Shown piece by piece: positions 45,607 to 58,144 of a stretch of 64,000 nucleotides of DNA. This DNA comes from Neurospora tetrasperma FGSC 2508 (Eukaryota > Ascomycota > Sordariomycetes > Sordariales > Sordariaceae). The translations under genes were made by a program, and so were the position numbers. Position 1 is the stretch's first letter. The number at the start of each line of letters is the position of its first letter. The stretch lies in contig NW_009799179.1 of NCBI RefSeq assembly GCF_000213175.1, forward strand, positions 3,023,215 through 3,087,214, in the 5' to 3' direction. The notes beneath the pieces are model-generated. The model had not been told where the DNA came from and searched no databases. It saw only the letters and a list, made by a program, of their open reading frames with translations.

Positions 45607-45846
45607 TTAATCGTAACTGAGCGTCCAGTCCAACTTCTCTTGTCGGCGAATGTCCGTATCCTTTTGGAATTCCTTAGCCCTGTGCGCCTTAACGGCTTGA
45701 CAGTCGTCGCACTTCTGGGCTTTGTTTGGCTTGCCGATGCGACCGCGGTCTGGCTTGCCGCAATACTTGTGCGTGGTCTGGTCGGTCCACTGCAAGGGAG
45801 GTTCAATATTGGTGGCCCTGGCCGCCTTGTCGTAGCTGCGACCCAT
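45607..45846 (-). CDS. small basic hypothetical protein with CxxC
   Basis: The product is 79 aa, starting MGRSYDKAARATNIEPPLQW. The open frame extends upstream but without coding character, so the inner Met is used. It is basic and carries a CGKPDRGRIG...KCDDC stretch, three cysteines that might bind a metal. The family is not recognised. Confidence rests on the coding-like composition and good start context (CAATGGG) only. Confidence 0.5.
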   Translation of the reverse strand: MGRSYDKAARATNIEPPLQWTDQTTHKYCGKPDRGRIGKPNKAQKCDDCQAVKAHRAKEFQKDTDIRRQEKLDWTLSYD

Positions 45847-46646
45847 TGTTGAAAAATGAAGGTTTGACAGTCTAAGAAAGTATTTTGGGCAAAGGCTATG
45901 ATAGCATTGGAGTGAGTTCAGGGTGGAAGAGGATGTCGTGGCGAGTGAATCGATTTGGCTCAAGATTGCAGATGGAAAGAGTTTGGGAGTCCCTTCAGCT
46001 TTTATATGATGCTTTCCCTTGAACTTGGGAAAGGAGTGTTGCACAAACCCGGCAAGTGAGTCAAAGCGGATGCAAATTGGCAACTGAATGGTCGTGCAGT
46101 GGCATGACTACTTGTGTAGGGTAAAACCACAATGGGAAACAATTGATTGTGTGGCAGCTGGATGATGTAATGTGCCGTCTGGTCATTGCTCGATCAAGCG
46201 TGTGAATCTCGCCACTAAACGAATTGGATCACAACACTTTGGCTGGGAACACTATGCGGATTTCTAATTGTTTGGTATTTCCATGTCCTTGTCGAGTCTT
46301 GAGTGGGCAACACCAACGAATTATAACCCCTTCGACATCTTCACCCCCTGATCTGGTAAACACAAATGAGCAAAGCATAATAACTGGCATGGTATAAGAT
46401 AAGATGATCCCACGTAAACCAGCATATACGGGACGTCTATCTTCTGATACAAGTGCCCTTGCCATCCATAATCACGATCTCTTTCATCTACCTCGCGCAA
46501 CGGGGTATGTCTTGGCATAGCAGCAATACCCTTGGAAGACCTTGCCAGCCCAGATGCTGTCGAGAAGAATAAAGCATATTCAGAGGTACCTAGCCACATC
46601 CCAATATGTATGTGCTTTGTGGCTTCAAGCGGATCTCGAACATAGC
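45847..46646. other. intergenic region, no gene recognised
   Basis: About 800 bp between the small gene and the open frame that follows STRAP. A minus-strand frame at 46321-46650 shows no family likeness and no supporting start. Confidence 0.4.
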
Positions 46647-47039
46647 TCAACGCAGGGTGGATGCCGGTCTGGTATTGCGGGTCAAACGAACAGGCGACAA
46701 GGGCTTATCGTACTTATTCGGCGAATAGCTGAGCAAAAGGTCGGAAGTGGTATCGGAGGGTGACTCGACATCAATCTCAAACCTGAGAGGAGATGCCTTA
46801 TTGGCGTGACGCCTCGGACGGACGGGTGAAAGGGGCTTATCGTACTTGCTTGGCGAATAGCTGAGGAGTAGATCAGAGTGAGGATTCACGGCCGATGTGA
46901 CCGGAACCTCGAAGCTGAGAAGATCAAGAACATCAGGCGTAGCAACGCCTTGGTTGGTGATATCCTTGAATACACCCGTCGTCTGTTGGGAAGAGTACTC
47001 CTTCGCTGAGCCAAAATCGGGGCATTGATGCTTCTTCTC
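46647..47039 (-). CDS. ATG-less frame continuing the STRAP frame, with a duplicated 20-residue motif
   Basis: Directly after the TAG that ends STRAP (47040-47042) the same minus-strand frame remains open for 130 codons. It has no ATG. It contains two copies of SDLLLSYSPxKYDKPLSPVR. Comparing them codon by codon, nine of twenty codons differ synonymously and one differs in the amino acid. That pattern means selection on the protein, so the frame is or was recently translated. It may be the C-terminal extension of STRAP by readthrough or alternative splicing, or an exon of another gene. No family is recognised; it looks disordered and Ser/Pro-rich, with SPVR sites of the kind phosphorylated by proline-directed kinases. 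Confidence 0.5.
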   Translation of the reverse strand, partial: EKKHQCPDFGSAKEYSSQQTTGVFKDITNQGVATPDVLDLLSFEVPVTSAVNPHSDLLLSYSPSKYDKPLSPVRPRRHANKASPLRFEIDVESPSDTTSDLLLSYSPNKYDKPLSPVRLTRNTRPASTLR

Positions 47040-48172
47040 CTAGTCGGTGCCACTGCCGGATACACCCCCACGCCAGAGCCCGTAATAGCCGTCACAGTTC
47101 TTCCACATCTTGATTGTGCCATCCTCTGACCCAGTTGCGTACAGGTTGCCGTCGGGAGAGAACGCAATGGACCAGATAGGGCCGTGGTGGCCCTTGTGGA
47201 CATCGATTTCCTGGCCCTCGTCCCAGGTGTAGACGCGAGCCCAAGTACCCGGTTCTTCGCCAACAACAAACTTTCTACCCTTTAGGTCCAGCCCAACACT
47301 AGCAATTCCATGGGGAAGCGTGATCCTCTTGAGCTCATCCTCAGCTCGGCTTCCACCCCAAAAATAGGCGGTTTTTCCCGCAGCCACCGCCAGAACAGGC
47401 AAACCGCCGCCGATGTCGGTGGGAGCGCTATGCGAAGGCGCAAGTGAAACCAGCTCGCATGACTTGATCTCGCCTTCCAGTTTCGCCTCACGCACACAAC
47501 GACGAGAGGGAAGATCGAACCAGCGCAGCGTATCGCCAGACGCGGTGATGATTACGTTGGGGTCGCGAGCCCAGACGATGAACTTGATGATATCTTTGTG
47601 TACCCCTTCGCCAATCTCAAAGGCTTTGGATGCGTCAATTGTGACTGGTTCGGGACTGGTGCCCGATGGTGAAGTAGCCGGCCTCTGATCCGCCAGGTCA
47701 AAGATGCGAAGCTTCTTCTCGTATCCGCCAGTTGCCAGCAGTCCGGAGTTTTCGTACGGATAGGCAATGGCGCGGACAATATGGTCATGCTTGAGGACAT
47801 AGAGCAGTTCGCCGGTGTGGGTGTCCCAGATCTTGGCACTGAAGTCCGCAGACGAGGTGGCAGCGGTCGATGCATCAGGGCTAAGTCTTGCTTGCCATGT
47901 AGCTCCCTTGTGCCCTAGAAAGGTGCCGATCCAATCACCAGTTTGGCCGTCGCGGAGCATTGGGTTGCCATCTGTAGGGAAGAGCCACGTCAGTAACCGT
48001 CGTCATGTATAGTTGTTGGCTAACCCGTAAAAGACCCGTGGGTACCTTTGCAAGAAGAGATCATGTAGTAGGAATCTTCCTTTTCAAGTGGGGAGAAGCT
48101 CAAGTGGGTGACAGGCCGCGAGTGGCCATGGCAGGTCAAAGGGACTGTCTGGCGGCGCGCGGGTTCGGTCAT
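47040..48172 (-). CDS. STRAP/Unrip-type WD40 protein
   Basis: Exons are 48046-48172 and 47040-47971 (74-bp intron), giving 352 aa, the normal size for STRAP. The N-terminus (MTEPARRQTVPLTCHGHSRP) and blades such as VRAIAYPYENSGLLATGGYE and WSIAFSPDGNLYATGSEDGT match STRAP; the end KNCDGYYGLW is typical. STRAP links SMN-complex function in animals and is a general WD40 scaffold; its fungal role is less clear. The frame continues past the stop in a way described for the next block and in the findings. Upstream, 1.5 kb separates it from the divergent Doa1-like gene. Confidence 0.88.
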
Positions 48173-49697
48173 TGTGGATCGTGATGGAGTAATATGTAAA
48201 GACTGAAGCAGGATATAAGAAGCCTGAACGGCGGGCGTCCCTTGAAGAGAAATAGAGGCAGTGAGTCCCGTCGATTAGTGAGGAGTATGCGTGGAGAGGC
48301 GGCCTAGAGTATCGAAGAAAACGTTGGTGATGACGCCGTGTATGATGAGCAAAGCCAGGAGGGGCAAATCTATCGTCAGTTTCGCAAGTCGAGTCGAAGA
48401 GTCGGACAAAGGAATGGAAAGCGTAACGGTCGTGAAGAGGGAGAGCCCAAAATCGTCGTATTTAACCGGAAAAGAAATGGAGAGATGATGCCAGAGTAGT
48501 GATCATATCTCTAGGTCGTGGCGCCGTCAAGAGTAGGTAATTGAGAGGAGAAAGAATGGGTTTGGCGTTTGCTCTGGCTGCAACGGGGCGATGCACTGGT
48601 GGCACCTGGTTGCCGTTTAGGGTGTCCCCTCCGTCACAGATGCCCCTTGCGGAGTCTTTAGGGACTACCCGCTGCAAGCGGGTGCCACCGGCAGGCAGGG
48701 GGCGGCCGCGAGCCTACGTCTATGCCTGCCTGCAGGCTTCAGCAACGCGGATGCTATCAGATCGATGACAGCCCCAGGTTCTATCGCCAGGGGCATTTGA
48801 GATTGAAGGAACCAACAAGACCAGGGAAGTGTTTATCCGAATAAACATGAAGTATCAAGGCGACTACCTGCACTATAATGTACTATGGTGTTGTTTCTAA
48901 GTACTCGTAACTTGCAGGGTTTAGTGAGATGTGAATCGCTGTGATGATAAGTCAACGTCTGGAACCTGAGCTTGTAAGTCGAGGCGTACACAATCGTCAA
49001 CCTTTACAATACCTGAAGACGGGATTTTGACACCTCCAAACGACAATGATGGGGCAAATAGTCTAAATGAAAGTGACGTGATTGCAGCCCGGCGAGGCTC
49101 AGTCACCTGAACTAGTAATGTACATAGCAGAAGGGCAAGGGAAGGATTGATTAGACGAACCTCTCCTGTCCGTACTTCCATACTACTGTATCAACAATTG
49201 AACCTAACCCCCCGGGCCCCAGTGGCTCAAGCTCCCCCGCCTCCTGCCAGGTGCGTCAACAGGACGGAACCTAACACAACCGACGTTCAACGACCCGACA
49301 GTGATGCCCCGCCAACCGCCCCTGCCGATATCGATACGGGCGGTATCCGCAACTCCAGTTCGTCATCTGTCAGCGAGGTTCGCAGGGAGGAAGCTGAGGA
49401 CCGCTCCTGCCATCGGAACTTCGACCCAATTCCCATTCCTTCTATTTTTCCCAACATCAGTATACCCCCGGTTTTCTTACAAATCAAGCGCGTCCCTTTC
49501 TCTTCCATTTTACGTGCTATTTCACCCTCAACCTGCTCGAGCACCGAACCACGACTTATATTGCCCTTCTGAGACCCGTGTACGCCAGCGTTGTCCCGTT
49601 GTCGACTCAAGGAGCACGCTCGCCGCCACGACTGAGCCCCGCCCCCGGAACTAACCCATCATTATCGGCCGAGGTCCCAACAACAACAACAGCAAAG
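48173..49697. other. divergent intergenic region between two WD40 genes
   Basis: This 1.5-kb gap holds both promoters. A GC-rich block at about 48599-48690 has GGTGGCACC and GGTGCCACC facing each other. The right half, rich in short CT and CAA runs, is probably the leader of the Doa1-like gene. No coding region was recognised. Confidence 0.45.
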
Positions 49698-52236
49698 ATG
49701 GTGCAGGAGTTCAAGCTCTCAGCCCAACTAAAGGGCCACGAATCTGATGTCAGTACGGCGATTAAGAGGCCCGTCATTCAAAGCTAACACGTGCGTCACC
49801 CAGGTTCGGGCAGTTAGCTTTCCAGCAGCTAACGTCGTCCTCTCTGCCTCCCGAGACCACACTGTTCGACTTTGGCGCAAGGCGACGAGCCAGTCACCCT
49901 TCGACGACACTATCGTTAGCCAAGGTCACGGCTACATCAACTCTCTCACCTTCATCCCACCTACTGGCGAATACCCCGACGGCCTGGTTGTTTCAGGCGG
50001 CGCCGAGCCCATCATCGAGGTCAAGAAGCCGAATGCGACACCTGATATTAATGCCGAGCGACTCCTAGTTGGACATGGCCACAATGTGTGCACACTCGAC
50101 GTCTCGCCCGACGGAAAATGGCTTGTTTCTGGCAGCTGGGATGGCAAAGCGATCGTTTGGAATACTGCTACTTGGGAGATGGCCCATGTGCTCGTCCACA
50201 ACATGGACAACAGAGGTGTCTGGACAGTCCTCGCATACGACGCGGATACCATTATTACCGGCAGCGCCGATAACAACGTACGGATATTCCGACTAAAAGG
50301 CGCTACGGGCCTCGAAATTGAAGCTTCACGCACCCTCAGGACCGGTGATGTTGTGCGCGCATTATGCAAGCTTCCCTCAGGCCTGAAGGGACATCCCAGC
50401 GGTGCTGATTTCGCCAGTGCCGGTAATGATAGCGTCATTCGGCTATGGAAGTTGTCAGGAAAAGAGGTGGGAAATCTTCAGGGCCACGACAGCTTCATCT
50501 ACTCACTTGCCGCCCTACCTACCGGCGAAATTGTCAGTTCTGGAGAAGACCGCACTTTGAGAATCTGGAGGGGCTCCGAATGCATCCAGACTATTACACA
50601 CCCTGCCATCTCGGTGTGGACTGTGGCCGTCTGTCCCGAAAATGGCGACATTGTGTCCGGTGCCAGCGACAATATGGTCCGTGTCTTTACCCGGAGCGCT
50701 GATCGGACAGCGGACACCCAAACCATCGCCCAGTTTGAAGAGTCTGTGCGAAGCTCTGCAATCCCACAGCAGCAGGTCGGCTCTAATATCAACAAGGAGA
50801 AGCTTGATACCAAGGACTGGATGCAAACCAATTCCGGGACCAAGGATGGCCAGATCAAGATGATTAGGGAGGAGGATGGCACCATTGGCGCCTACCAATG
50901 GTCCATGGGTGAGTGCAACTAGCCCGCCCTTAGTCTGTGAACCAAGCTAACATGTTACGCAGGTCAACAACAGTGGATCCACGTCGGAACAGTCGTTGAT
51001 TCTGCTGGTAGCAGTGGCAAAAAGGTGTCGTACAATGGCCAAGAGTACGATTACGTCTTCGACGTGGATATTGAGGATGGCAAGCCACCACTGAAGCTCC
51101 CTTACAACCTGTCGCAGAATCCGTACGACGCGGCCACCAAGTTCCTTGGTGACAATGAACTCCCGATCTCGTATCTCGACAACGTCGCCAACTTCATCAC
51201 ACAGAATACTCAGGGTGCCACCCTAGGACAGGCCAATGAGGCCCCCTCGAGCGACCCTTACGGTACCGACTCTAGGTACATACCTGGCCAGGACAGTCAA
51301 CCTGCGAAGCCTAAATACTTGCCGCATACCGAGTTCCTCAGTTTGACTAACGGCAAACTTGAGCCGGCCCTTGCTAGACTCAAGACGCTCAACACCAAGC
51401 ACATTCAGGCCGGGAACAAGCATATCGCGATGAACCCCGATAACGTTGAGATTCTTGAGGAGCTTGTCAAGCAGCTGCTTCGGCCAGCTTCTGCTGCCGG
51501 AAAGTTGGCCAACTTGGACGCATCAAAACCCATTCTCCTCACACTCGTCACTCAGTGGCCGTACGCGGACAGGCTGCCAGCGTTAGATATTCTCCGTTGC
51601 CTCGCCGCCTGGCCTGCCGCGGCTTCCATCACAGACGACCGCTATGGCGACATCATCGACATTGCGGTCAGGGGAGCACTTGACGTGGAGGATACTGTAA
51701 CTGCAGACGGCTCATTGAGCGACTTTATCGCCAACAAGGTTGACGCAACAAAAGCAAATGCTAATAGCGTCATGATGGCTCTTCGTACCATTGTCAATCT
51801 CTTCAAGCTTGACCACGGCCGGAAGCTCGTAGCCAGCAAGGCCGGCGTTATTCTCTCCTTTATGGGACACATTGTTGGTCTCGACGGGGATAAGGGCGTG
51901 ATTGGCGCCGAGAACAACAATTTCCAGATTGCCCTGACTTCGGCGGCCTTCAACTTTGCTTGCCTATTTTACAGAGAAAGGAAGTTGGATGCGAACTTGG
52001 ACGAAATTGCGCTTCTCATCATGATTGTCGAGGCAACCGTGCGTAAGCAGAAGGATCCTGAAGTCCTGTTCCGCGCTCTAATGGCGCTCGGCATGGTTCT
52101 TTCTATCGGCCCACAGCCGGTAGCGGAGGCGAAGAAGCAGGGAGTTGATGGTTGGTTGACTCCGGTGATCGGGCAGACTCGGGAGCAGCGCCTCAAGGAC
52201 GTTATTCAGGAGTGTCTCTCGTATATACGGGCGTGA
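49698..52236 (+). CDS. Doa1/Ufd3/PLAA-type protein (WD40, PFU, PUL)
   Basis: Exons are 49698-49748, 49804-50908 and 50963-52236, giving 809 aa. The N-terminal part (about 1-330) is a WD40 propeller with repeats such as VRAVSFPAANVVLSASRDHT and SLAALPTGEIVSSGEDRT. A PFU domain (ubiquitin binding) covers the middle around GQQQWIHVGTVVDSAG and YDYVFDVDIEDGKPPLKLPY. The C-terminal PUL domain (from about 500) has armadillo-like helices and binds Cdc48. The protein controls ubiquitin levels and Cdc48/p97-dependent degradation. The first exon is only 17 codons, spliced by a GTCAGT donor and CCCAG acceptor. A CAACAACAACAGCAAAG leader precedes the ATG. Confidence 0.92.
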
Positions 52237-53228
52237 GGAAGTCGGAAAGGAGTGAATGCATGGGTCTAATATCACTATAGCAAGGGACGTCGAGATGGAG
52301 GGGTTATTTGACGGCGGTCAATGCAGTTACCATATAGCACCAGTGAGCCTAGCCGGCGTAGAGCTGACCACGTTCAGTAGATACAGATGATCTTGAACTC
52401 TGACCACTTGGTCATGGGTTGTGCGCTACCACGTTCTTATCGTCTCGCCACGTACACGGCGGTTGCAGTAGGTATCTTTCGATGACATGTTCGAGTAGGC
52501 GCCCGGCTGTTCGCCGAACCGATCATCTGATGTGATCAAACGGTGCAGTGAGCGGATGAGACGAACAGTTGAGTGAAATCTGTGATGATGGTACCTTTTT
52601 GAGTTTTGTCAAAACCATGGTCAATGCATAAACTTAGAAATAATGTCATTGTCAAGTGATTGTGGTCAAGTGGAAGGCTTTTGCGTCAAGCAACAAACAG
52701 TACACTCGGGAAACATTCACTAAGTAAGAAGCCAGTACTTCATACCAACCGGGTTCAGTATTTACTCATTTCATAGTCGCGAAAATGACAGAGGATGAAA
52801 GAGAAAAGAGGTATATACAAATCGACAGAATAAAGAACTGAAAACGCGCGCCTGCCGTCGCCCGCGCCGGGGAATCTTGTAACAAAAAAATGGTTCCAAT
52901 CCACCTTCCTTTCCTGTTTCCCAGATGAACGCCTAGTGGACAAATCGATTCGTCCTCCAAAATATCGATACCTTACTTCTCGTTGTTGTCGTTGGCGCCT
53001 AACAGCCACACAGACAACTTAAGGTTGTTATCTCCTCGCATTATCTCATCTCAGCGCATCTCAGTCACCCAACCACCCGACCTCATCGAGTTGTTGTCAG
53101 TCGGTGTTTTTAGTAATCATCATCTCCTTTTCTTGAGTGTCATCGTATCATTTGAATCCGAACCCGCTTCTCATTTTGCCCCATATGATCATCCATCAAA
53201 CCGATGTTTCTTTTCCCGGGGCCGCAGC
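52237..53228. other. convergent intergenic region, no gene recognised
   Basis: About 1 kb of 3' regions between the Doa1-like and X325 genes. No convincing open frame or RNA gene was seen. Confidence 0.45.
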
Positions 53229-54161
53229 TTATAGCATCATCCACAACCCACCAGCAACAAGAGGAACCCAGCCCGCCATCCGGGCGAGCGAGGCAGCGGC
53301 ACTGGTGAGCGCCAGCTTGTCGCGGCCGGACTCGAGGATGTTGATGGTGTACAGGTCGGCGGCGCCGAGGTCGGTGCTGTTGAAGCAGTTGGATTCGTTG
53401 ACTTGGGCGACGCGCGGGTCACCGGGGGGAACGAAGGTGATGTCGACGCACTGTTGTTATTTTTAAATGAAGTCAGCATTGCACTTTTTCCAATCCAGTG
53501 GATCACCTCGACACAATAGCCAGCCGGTAATTAGACCCAAAAGGAGAGAGAGGGAGATGAAAAACAGCATACCGAATACAAAGCAGCACCATGAATCGCC
53601 AACTCCACAAGCTGAATCGTCGCATTATCACCTTCCTTGAACTCAAACCCGGCGGGAGTCGACACCTGCGGCAGACAAAAGGTGCCCGGGTACGGGTTCT
53701 TTCCGGGCCCGATGATCTGGAATGGGCTGACCATGGGGAAACTCATGTTCTTCGGCCCGCCGTCGGGACCGTCGTTGCCGACGCCGAGGTTAACGTAGAT
53801 GAAGGCTGTCGCGTGGCCTTGAAACCAGCCTGGTTGGAAAGAGATGGCACCGCCTGTTGTGGGCCAGTAGGTGCGGTTCTGGGTGAGGGTGAGACCGCCG
53901 CCTATATATGAAAAGAGGGAGAGGGTATGGTTAGCCGGTGGGTTTGGCGAGCGATATGGGGATGGGCGTGGGGATGGAGTGGTGTTCGAGATGATGGGCT
54001 GATGGATGGGATAAGTACTTACAAGGATATGTCCATTGCATGCCGTAGGGAAACTCTTCATTGTCTTTTAGGTTGTTGCCTCTCCACCCGGGGTATGTGA
54101 TGACAGTGTGGGCGGAAGCCAGCGCCGCGCTGGCGAGGGCGAAGAGTGTTGATGTGAGCAT
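53229..54161 (-). CDS. X325/Bim1-like copper protein, secreted, GPI-type tail
   Basis: Exons on the minus strand are 54023-54161, 53573-53901 and 53229-53450, giving 229 aa. The signal peptide (MLTSTLFALASAALASA) is followed at once by HTVITYPGWRGNNL, so cleavage leaves an N-terminal histidine (His18), as in histidine-brace copper proteins. A second histidine, H76 in FQGHATAF, is the likely second ligand. The body CLPQVSTPAGFEFKEGDNAT and the paired cysteines fit the X325 family, relatives of LPMOs used in copper uptake rather than chain cleavage. The C-terminus is hydrophobic and could be a GPI signal. The junctions are chosen by frame and motif continuity; the last intron is 122 bp. Confidence 0.85.
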
Positions 54162-56076
54162 GGTGTATAGCTATGTGTATGTTTGAGATCGAGTCGAGTG
54201 TTTGAGGAACCGGAGTCTTCACGTATTCCTCCCTTTCGGAACCAAAGTCGAGTCCTCCTCTTCTTTTCGAGTTTCCTGAGCTAGCTTTTCGTGACCCTGT
54301 CGACTGAATTTGTGCTGACCCAAGATTTGTGACCTGTGTGATGTACTTGGCGTATGATGATGAAGATACTTTTGATGTTCTGGATGGTGATGTTGATAGT
54401 TGATGGATTTTTCAGGTCAGATATTCGGACTTGATGTCGAAGGGGGGGTTTTTTGGGCTGATGAGAAGAAAGGATTTCGGAGAGAGACCGAAAGAATGAC
54501 TAGTCGGGTCATGGCAGGTAGGTATATTTCACGACATGAACCAATGCGAACCATCCTGTGCTTCCTATCCCGCCAGGCCGCAGCCGCCCAGGCCTTGTCA
54601 ACTCAGCAGAGACCCATCGGCACACAGGACTGGGGCCGTTGGTGACGGGAGCGACTTGGGTTCCGCCTTGAACCCCCCTGCCCAGTGGGTGTGACCCCCA
54701 GTCCGGCACACGCTTCTCCTCACAAGGTTGAGAGAATCTCACGACGGCAAAAGAGAGAAAAGGGGAAAACGGCTGAAGAGAGGTCGAGGCCCCTGTTAGT
54801 GATCATGACTGTCCAGCCAATGGGATCGCCGTTTCGCCTCGGTCCTGCAGGCGACTCGCTAGGACGGAGCAAACTCATGTCGAAGACCCGGCCAATGTGA
54901 TTGAACCCTCGTCCTCCGGTGCTGCATGCTACTATCACCAACACTTGATCAGCGGCAGCCGCTACCACCTCGCTGGATGGATTTTGCCATGCTCCGTTTT
55001 CAATGGCATCGAACATTGTGGGACTTGCATCAAAGTATCAAAAGAGTCAACAATTAGATCCAACCGGAGTTGTCTCTGTTAAAGTTCCCTCGTGGAATAA
55101 AAAGGTACATACAGCTGGCTTGACCCTGCGGTAGTGTAGTGTCGATCGCTGAATGTCCCTCTCCCGTTACAGTGTGATCCGTTGGCGTCGTCCGTCGTCC
55201 GAGATCCAACCAATTCTTTTTCAGAGCTAAGCGCCAAAGTCGGGGGGACCGTCCAATCACAGGCAAGAAGAGGTACTTGGCGGTTGCCCGAAGTGTGAAG
55301 GTCAACAGTGTTCTTGGGTGTTTGAATGTCGCATGCGCAGGCAAATGACCCATGTGCCACGGCTCTTGGAAATGGTTGAAGCCATCGCGAGGCGCTATGT
55401 AGTGTATGATACAGGTACGCAACACACCTTCTGGAAGAAGTTGGGGGGTACCTCTAGTTCATGATGACTTGCAGCGGGGATGATATCTTGGAGGTGTTTT
55501 CGATAGGTTATGGTGCAACCGTAAGCGTCAAGCTTACCTACCTAGAGGTAGGTTCCCGGCCATGCTCACCATGGTAGCCCAAAAGCCAGTTGTAGCGGGA
55601 GAACAAGCCACCCATCGCCGCCGGCAGAGAGAATATTCTTTTTTTAGTGTGAGGAAGAGGGAAAAAAAGAAGACACACTAGTAGTGTTGATCTGGGAAAG
55701 TCATTTTGGAATGATCGTCGTCGAGTTCGGCAGGTTGATCAGACCCGACTGGAGTCATAGTAGCGTACACCACATGGACCTCCTCCGAGCAGAAACAAAA
55801 ACAAGATCACCGAGATGACGACGGGAAAGGCACGGCAGCGGGCGACAAGGGCCCCCGAACGACAGGAGCTTTCCCGCTGTGGGCTGCTCTTCTAGGAATG
55901 GAGCTTGGGCCATCCAAGGGAAGAGCTCTCGGCTGCCAGCAGCTCTCCAAGCCATTCAGCAGGCGGTGAGCCGATAAGGCAGAATCCACTTCTTATCGCA
56001 TGTCCCTCGCCCAAAGTTCCGATGACAATAATGGACAGTTGTCAATGTTTGCAGCACATCACACTTGAACTCAAAA
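54162..56076. other. long intergenic region with AGGTAGG motifs
   Basis: Nearly 2 kb without a recognised gene. AGGTAGGTATA at 54516-54526 and ACCTACCTAGAGGTAGGT at about 55536-55553 are copies of the motif that recurs in the window. Open frames such as 55755-55955 lack family likeness. Confidence 0.45.
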
Positions 56077-57102
56077 ATGCCACAACAAGACGAAGAATGG
56101 AGTCAAGTAAGCCGGAAGCGCGGGCGCATCCGGAATGTGCCGAAGCCCAAGACGGACGTGGATGAGAGCAAGGAGAACGGGCTAGGAATCCGACCAAATC
56201 CAAACCCCGAATTCACCGTCAGCGACATCCACAAGCATCACAATACGGCCAGACAAGAGTGGCAGATATCGGATTGCTGGAAGACCCTGAAGGACCTGCT
56301 TGCCACTGCTCGATCCGAGTCCAATCATCCACTCATTACCAAAGCCATTTGTTTCGGGCCTGGTCCCTATGATCCTAGCAATGGCAGCTTTGCGGCCAGG
56401 CGAACCGCTCATATGCAGACCGCAGCCTTTTGCGCCATTGTAGACTTCCTAGGTCGGTATCTCAGTGGGCCATGGCCTTGGGGAGGTTTCAATTACTGAT
56501 GCTGTATGACAGAATCTCAATGTGATCACAAAATCAAACGTGTCATCCAGGAGCCCATGTTCACCCAGATCGACAAGGACTTCTGTGTCGAACTTGGGTT
56601 TGAAGTTGCCGATACCCCAGATGCATTTTCCATGGTCGATGAACATACTTTGGTCTATGGCATTCATATGGAGCTTCGCACGTATTACCTTGCTCTGGCT
56701 ACACTTCCAGCTACATTCATCGGTGGAGGTTTGGAAGAATGGGAAAAGGTTGTCGACTTTGACCCCAGCCTCAACGAGTTCATTGGTCCCATCTCCAAGA
56801 TGGATGCCACTTACACCAAGTACCCTTTTCCCGACATGAACTATATATTCTCCAGCACGACCATGTATTGGCGGAAGGGCGACGACGCCCCTAACATCCC
56901 AGGTAGTCCGAAAACGTCACTACAAGAAACCTCCCAGGCATCGAAGCAGGCATCGGACGTTATTGAAGCATTGGAAGGCTTGAAGTTGTCGCAGCAAGCA
57001 TCAGAAGAGAAGGAACCTGATACGGAGTCCTCCAAACATCCAGAGAAACTTGTGGAACCGATCAGTGGCAGAAAATCGAAGCCACCGACCACTGAGGAGT
57101 GA
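56077..57102 (+). CDS. SRR1-like domain protein
   Basis: Exons are 56077-56452 and 56513-57102 (60-bp intron), giving 321 aa. The N-terminal MPQQDEEWSQVSRKRGRIRN is basic. The core begins HPLITKAICFGPGPYDPSNG (like the opening of the SRR1 family), then MQTAAFCAIVDFL, then EPMFTQIDKDFCVELGFEV and VYGIHMELRTYYLALATLPA. The last 60 residues are Ser/Glu-rich and probably disordered. SRR1 proteins act in light and clock signalling in plants and as regulators of heme synthesis in yeast; the role here is not known. The acceptor is chosen so that the frame passes into the conserved second half. Confidence 0.8.
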
Positions 57103-58144
57103 TGGTCATTTCGGGCCCCAGAGCGCTTGGTAATTCATCATCTTTCTCCTAGACTCATCTTTCATGGTTGGCTTTGTTATACGCTCCCATTAATGATACC
57201 GGATTCGTTATCATCGGCCGAATCTGAACATCACTTTGCCCTCAGCCGCCTAGTCCTCTTGACTTCGTGAGCAGTACAGACAACCGGGATTTCAGGTATC
57301 AAGATGCCTCATCTTATGCCTGGCTTCGCTGCGCTCATTTCCCTCTCGAAGATCCGGAAAACCTACATATCACATCCACATCGCCATAGCCTGTTGCATT
57401 GTTGGTCTAGGATCACAAATGTCGACGTTGGGTTCCCCTGGGCAGACAGCCCCAGCACCATCGGACCACACGATAACATGTGTTATAGCACAGGGGCACC
57501 TGCTATACTTACATGTCCCGTGTATCCTTCTTATCATTGAGATTTGAGGAGGTTCAACGGTCAAATGCACAGCAAAGGAGTTTGGCGGCGCCGGAGACGG
57601 GCGAGAAGAGAAAAGGAGCCCACATGTGATGTCACCTTGGCAATAAAACACTCCCGATCGGGCAAAGGGTCAAAGCGTAAAAGTCGCGATGCAATTTCGC
57701 AAGATTGCGGTGGACAGGGAATGGAACTTCGGGAGAGGCCTTGGCGAACGCCTGTTCCAGAAGACCATGGTGCCGGAGTCATGCTCATCAAGTGATGTTC
57801 TGTCTGTCGCTCCGGATGGCCTCTGTGCTTTCTTCTTCTTTTTTTTTCTTCTCCAGCTCATGTGCTACGGCGCAATCGAAAACCACCGGCGCCGTATTCC
57901 GACAGTACCATCTTCTGAGTTTACTACAACGCCGATCCCCTACGGCAACAGACGAGACACCTTCAAAGACGGCAACAAGCGAGCGAGATGGCCTCAGCGC
58001 TCACATAGCTCCTACACCACAACCCTACCATAGAGCTCCAGAGCGATTCCCAATAGATCTGTCGCATCTTCAGGGATCGTCTTCGTCCCCACAAGTTAAA
58101 GACTAAAACCGCGTCCGCTTACACAAGAACAACCACAACACCAC
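57103..58144. other. intergenic region, no gene recognised
   Basis: About 1 kb between genes read in the same direction. It contains a pyrimidine-rich stretch (TTCTTCTTTTTTTTTC) at about 57832-57852 and short frames without likeness to known families. Confidence 0.45.
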
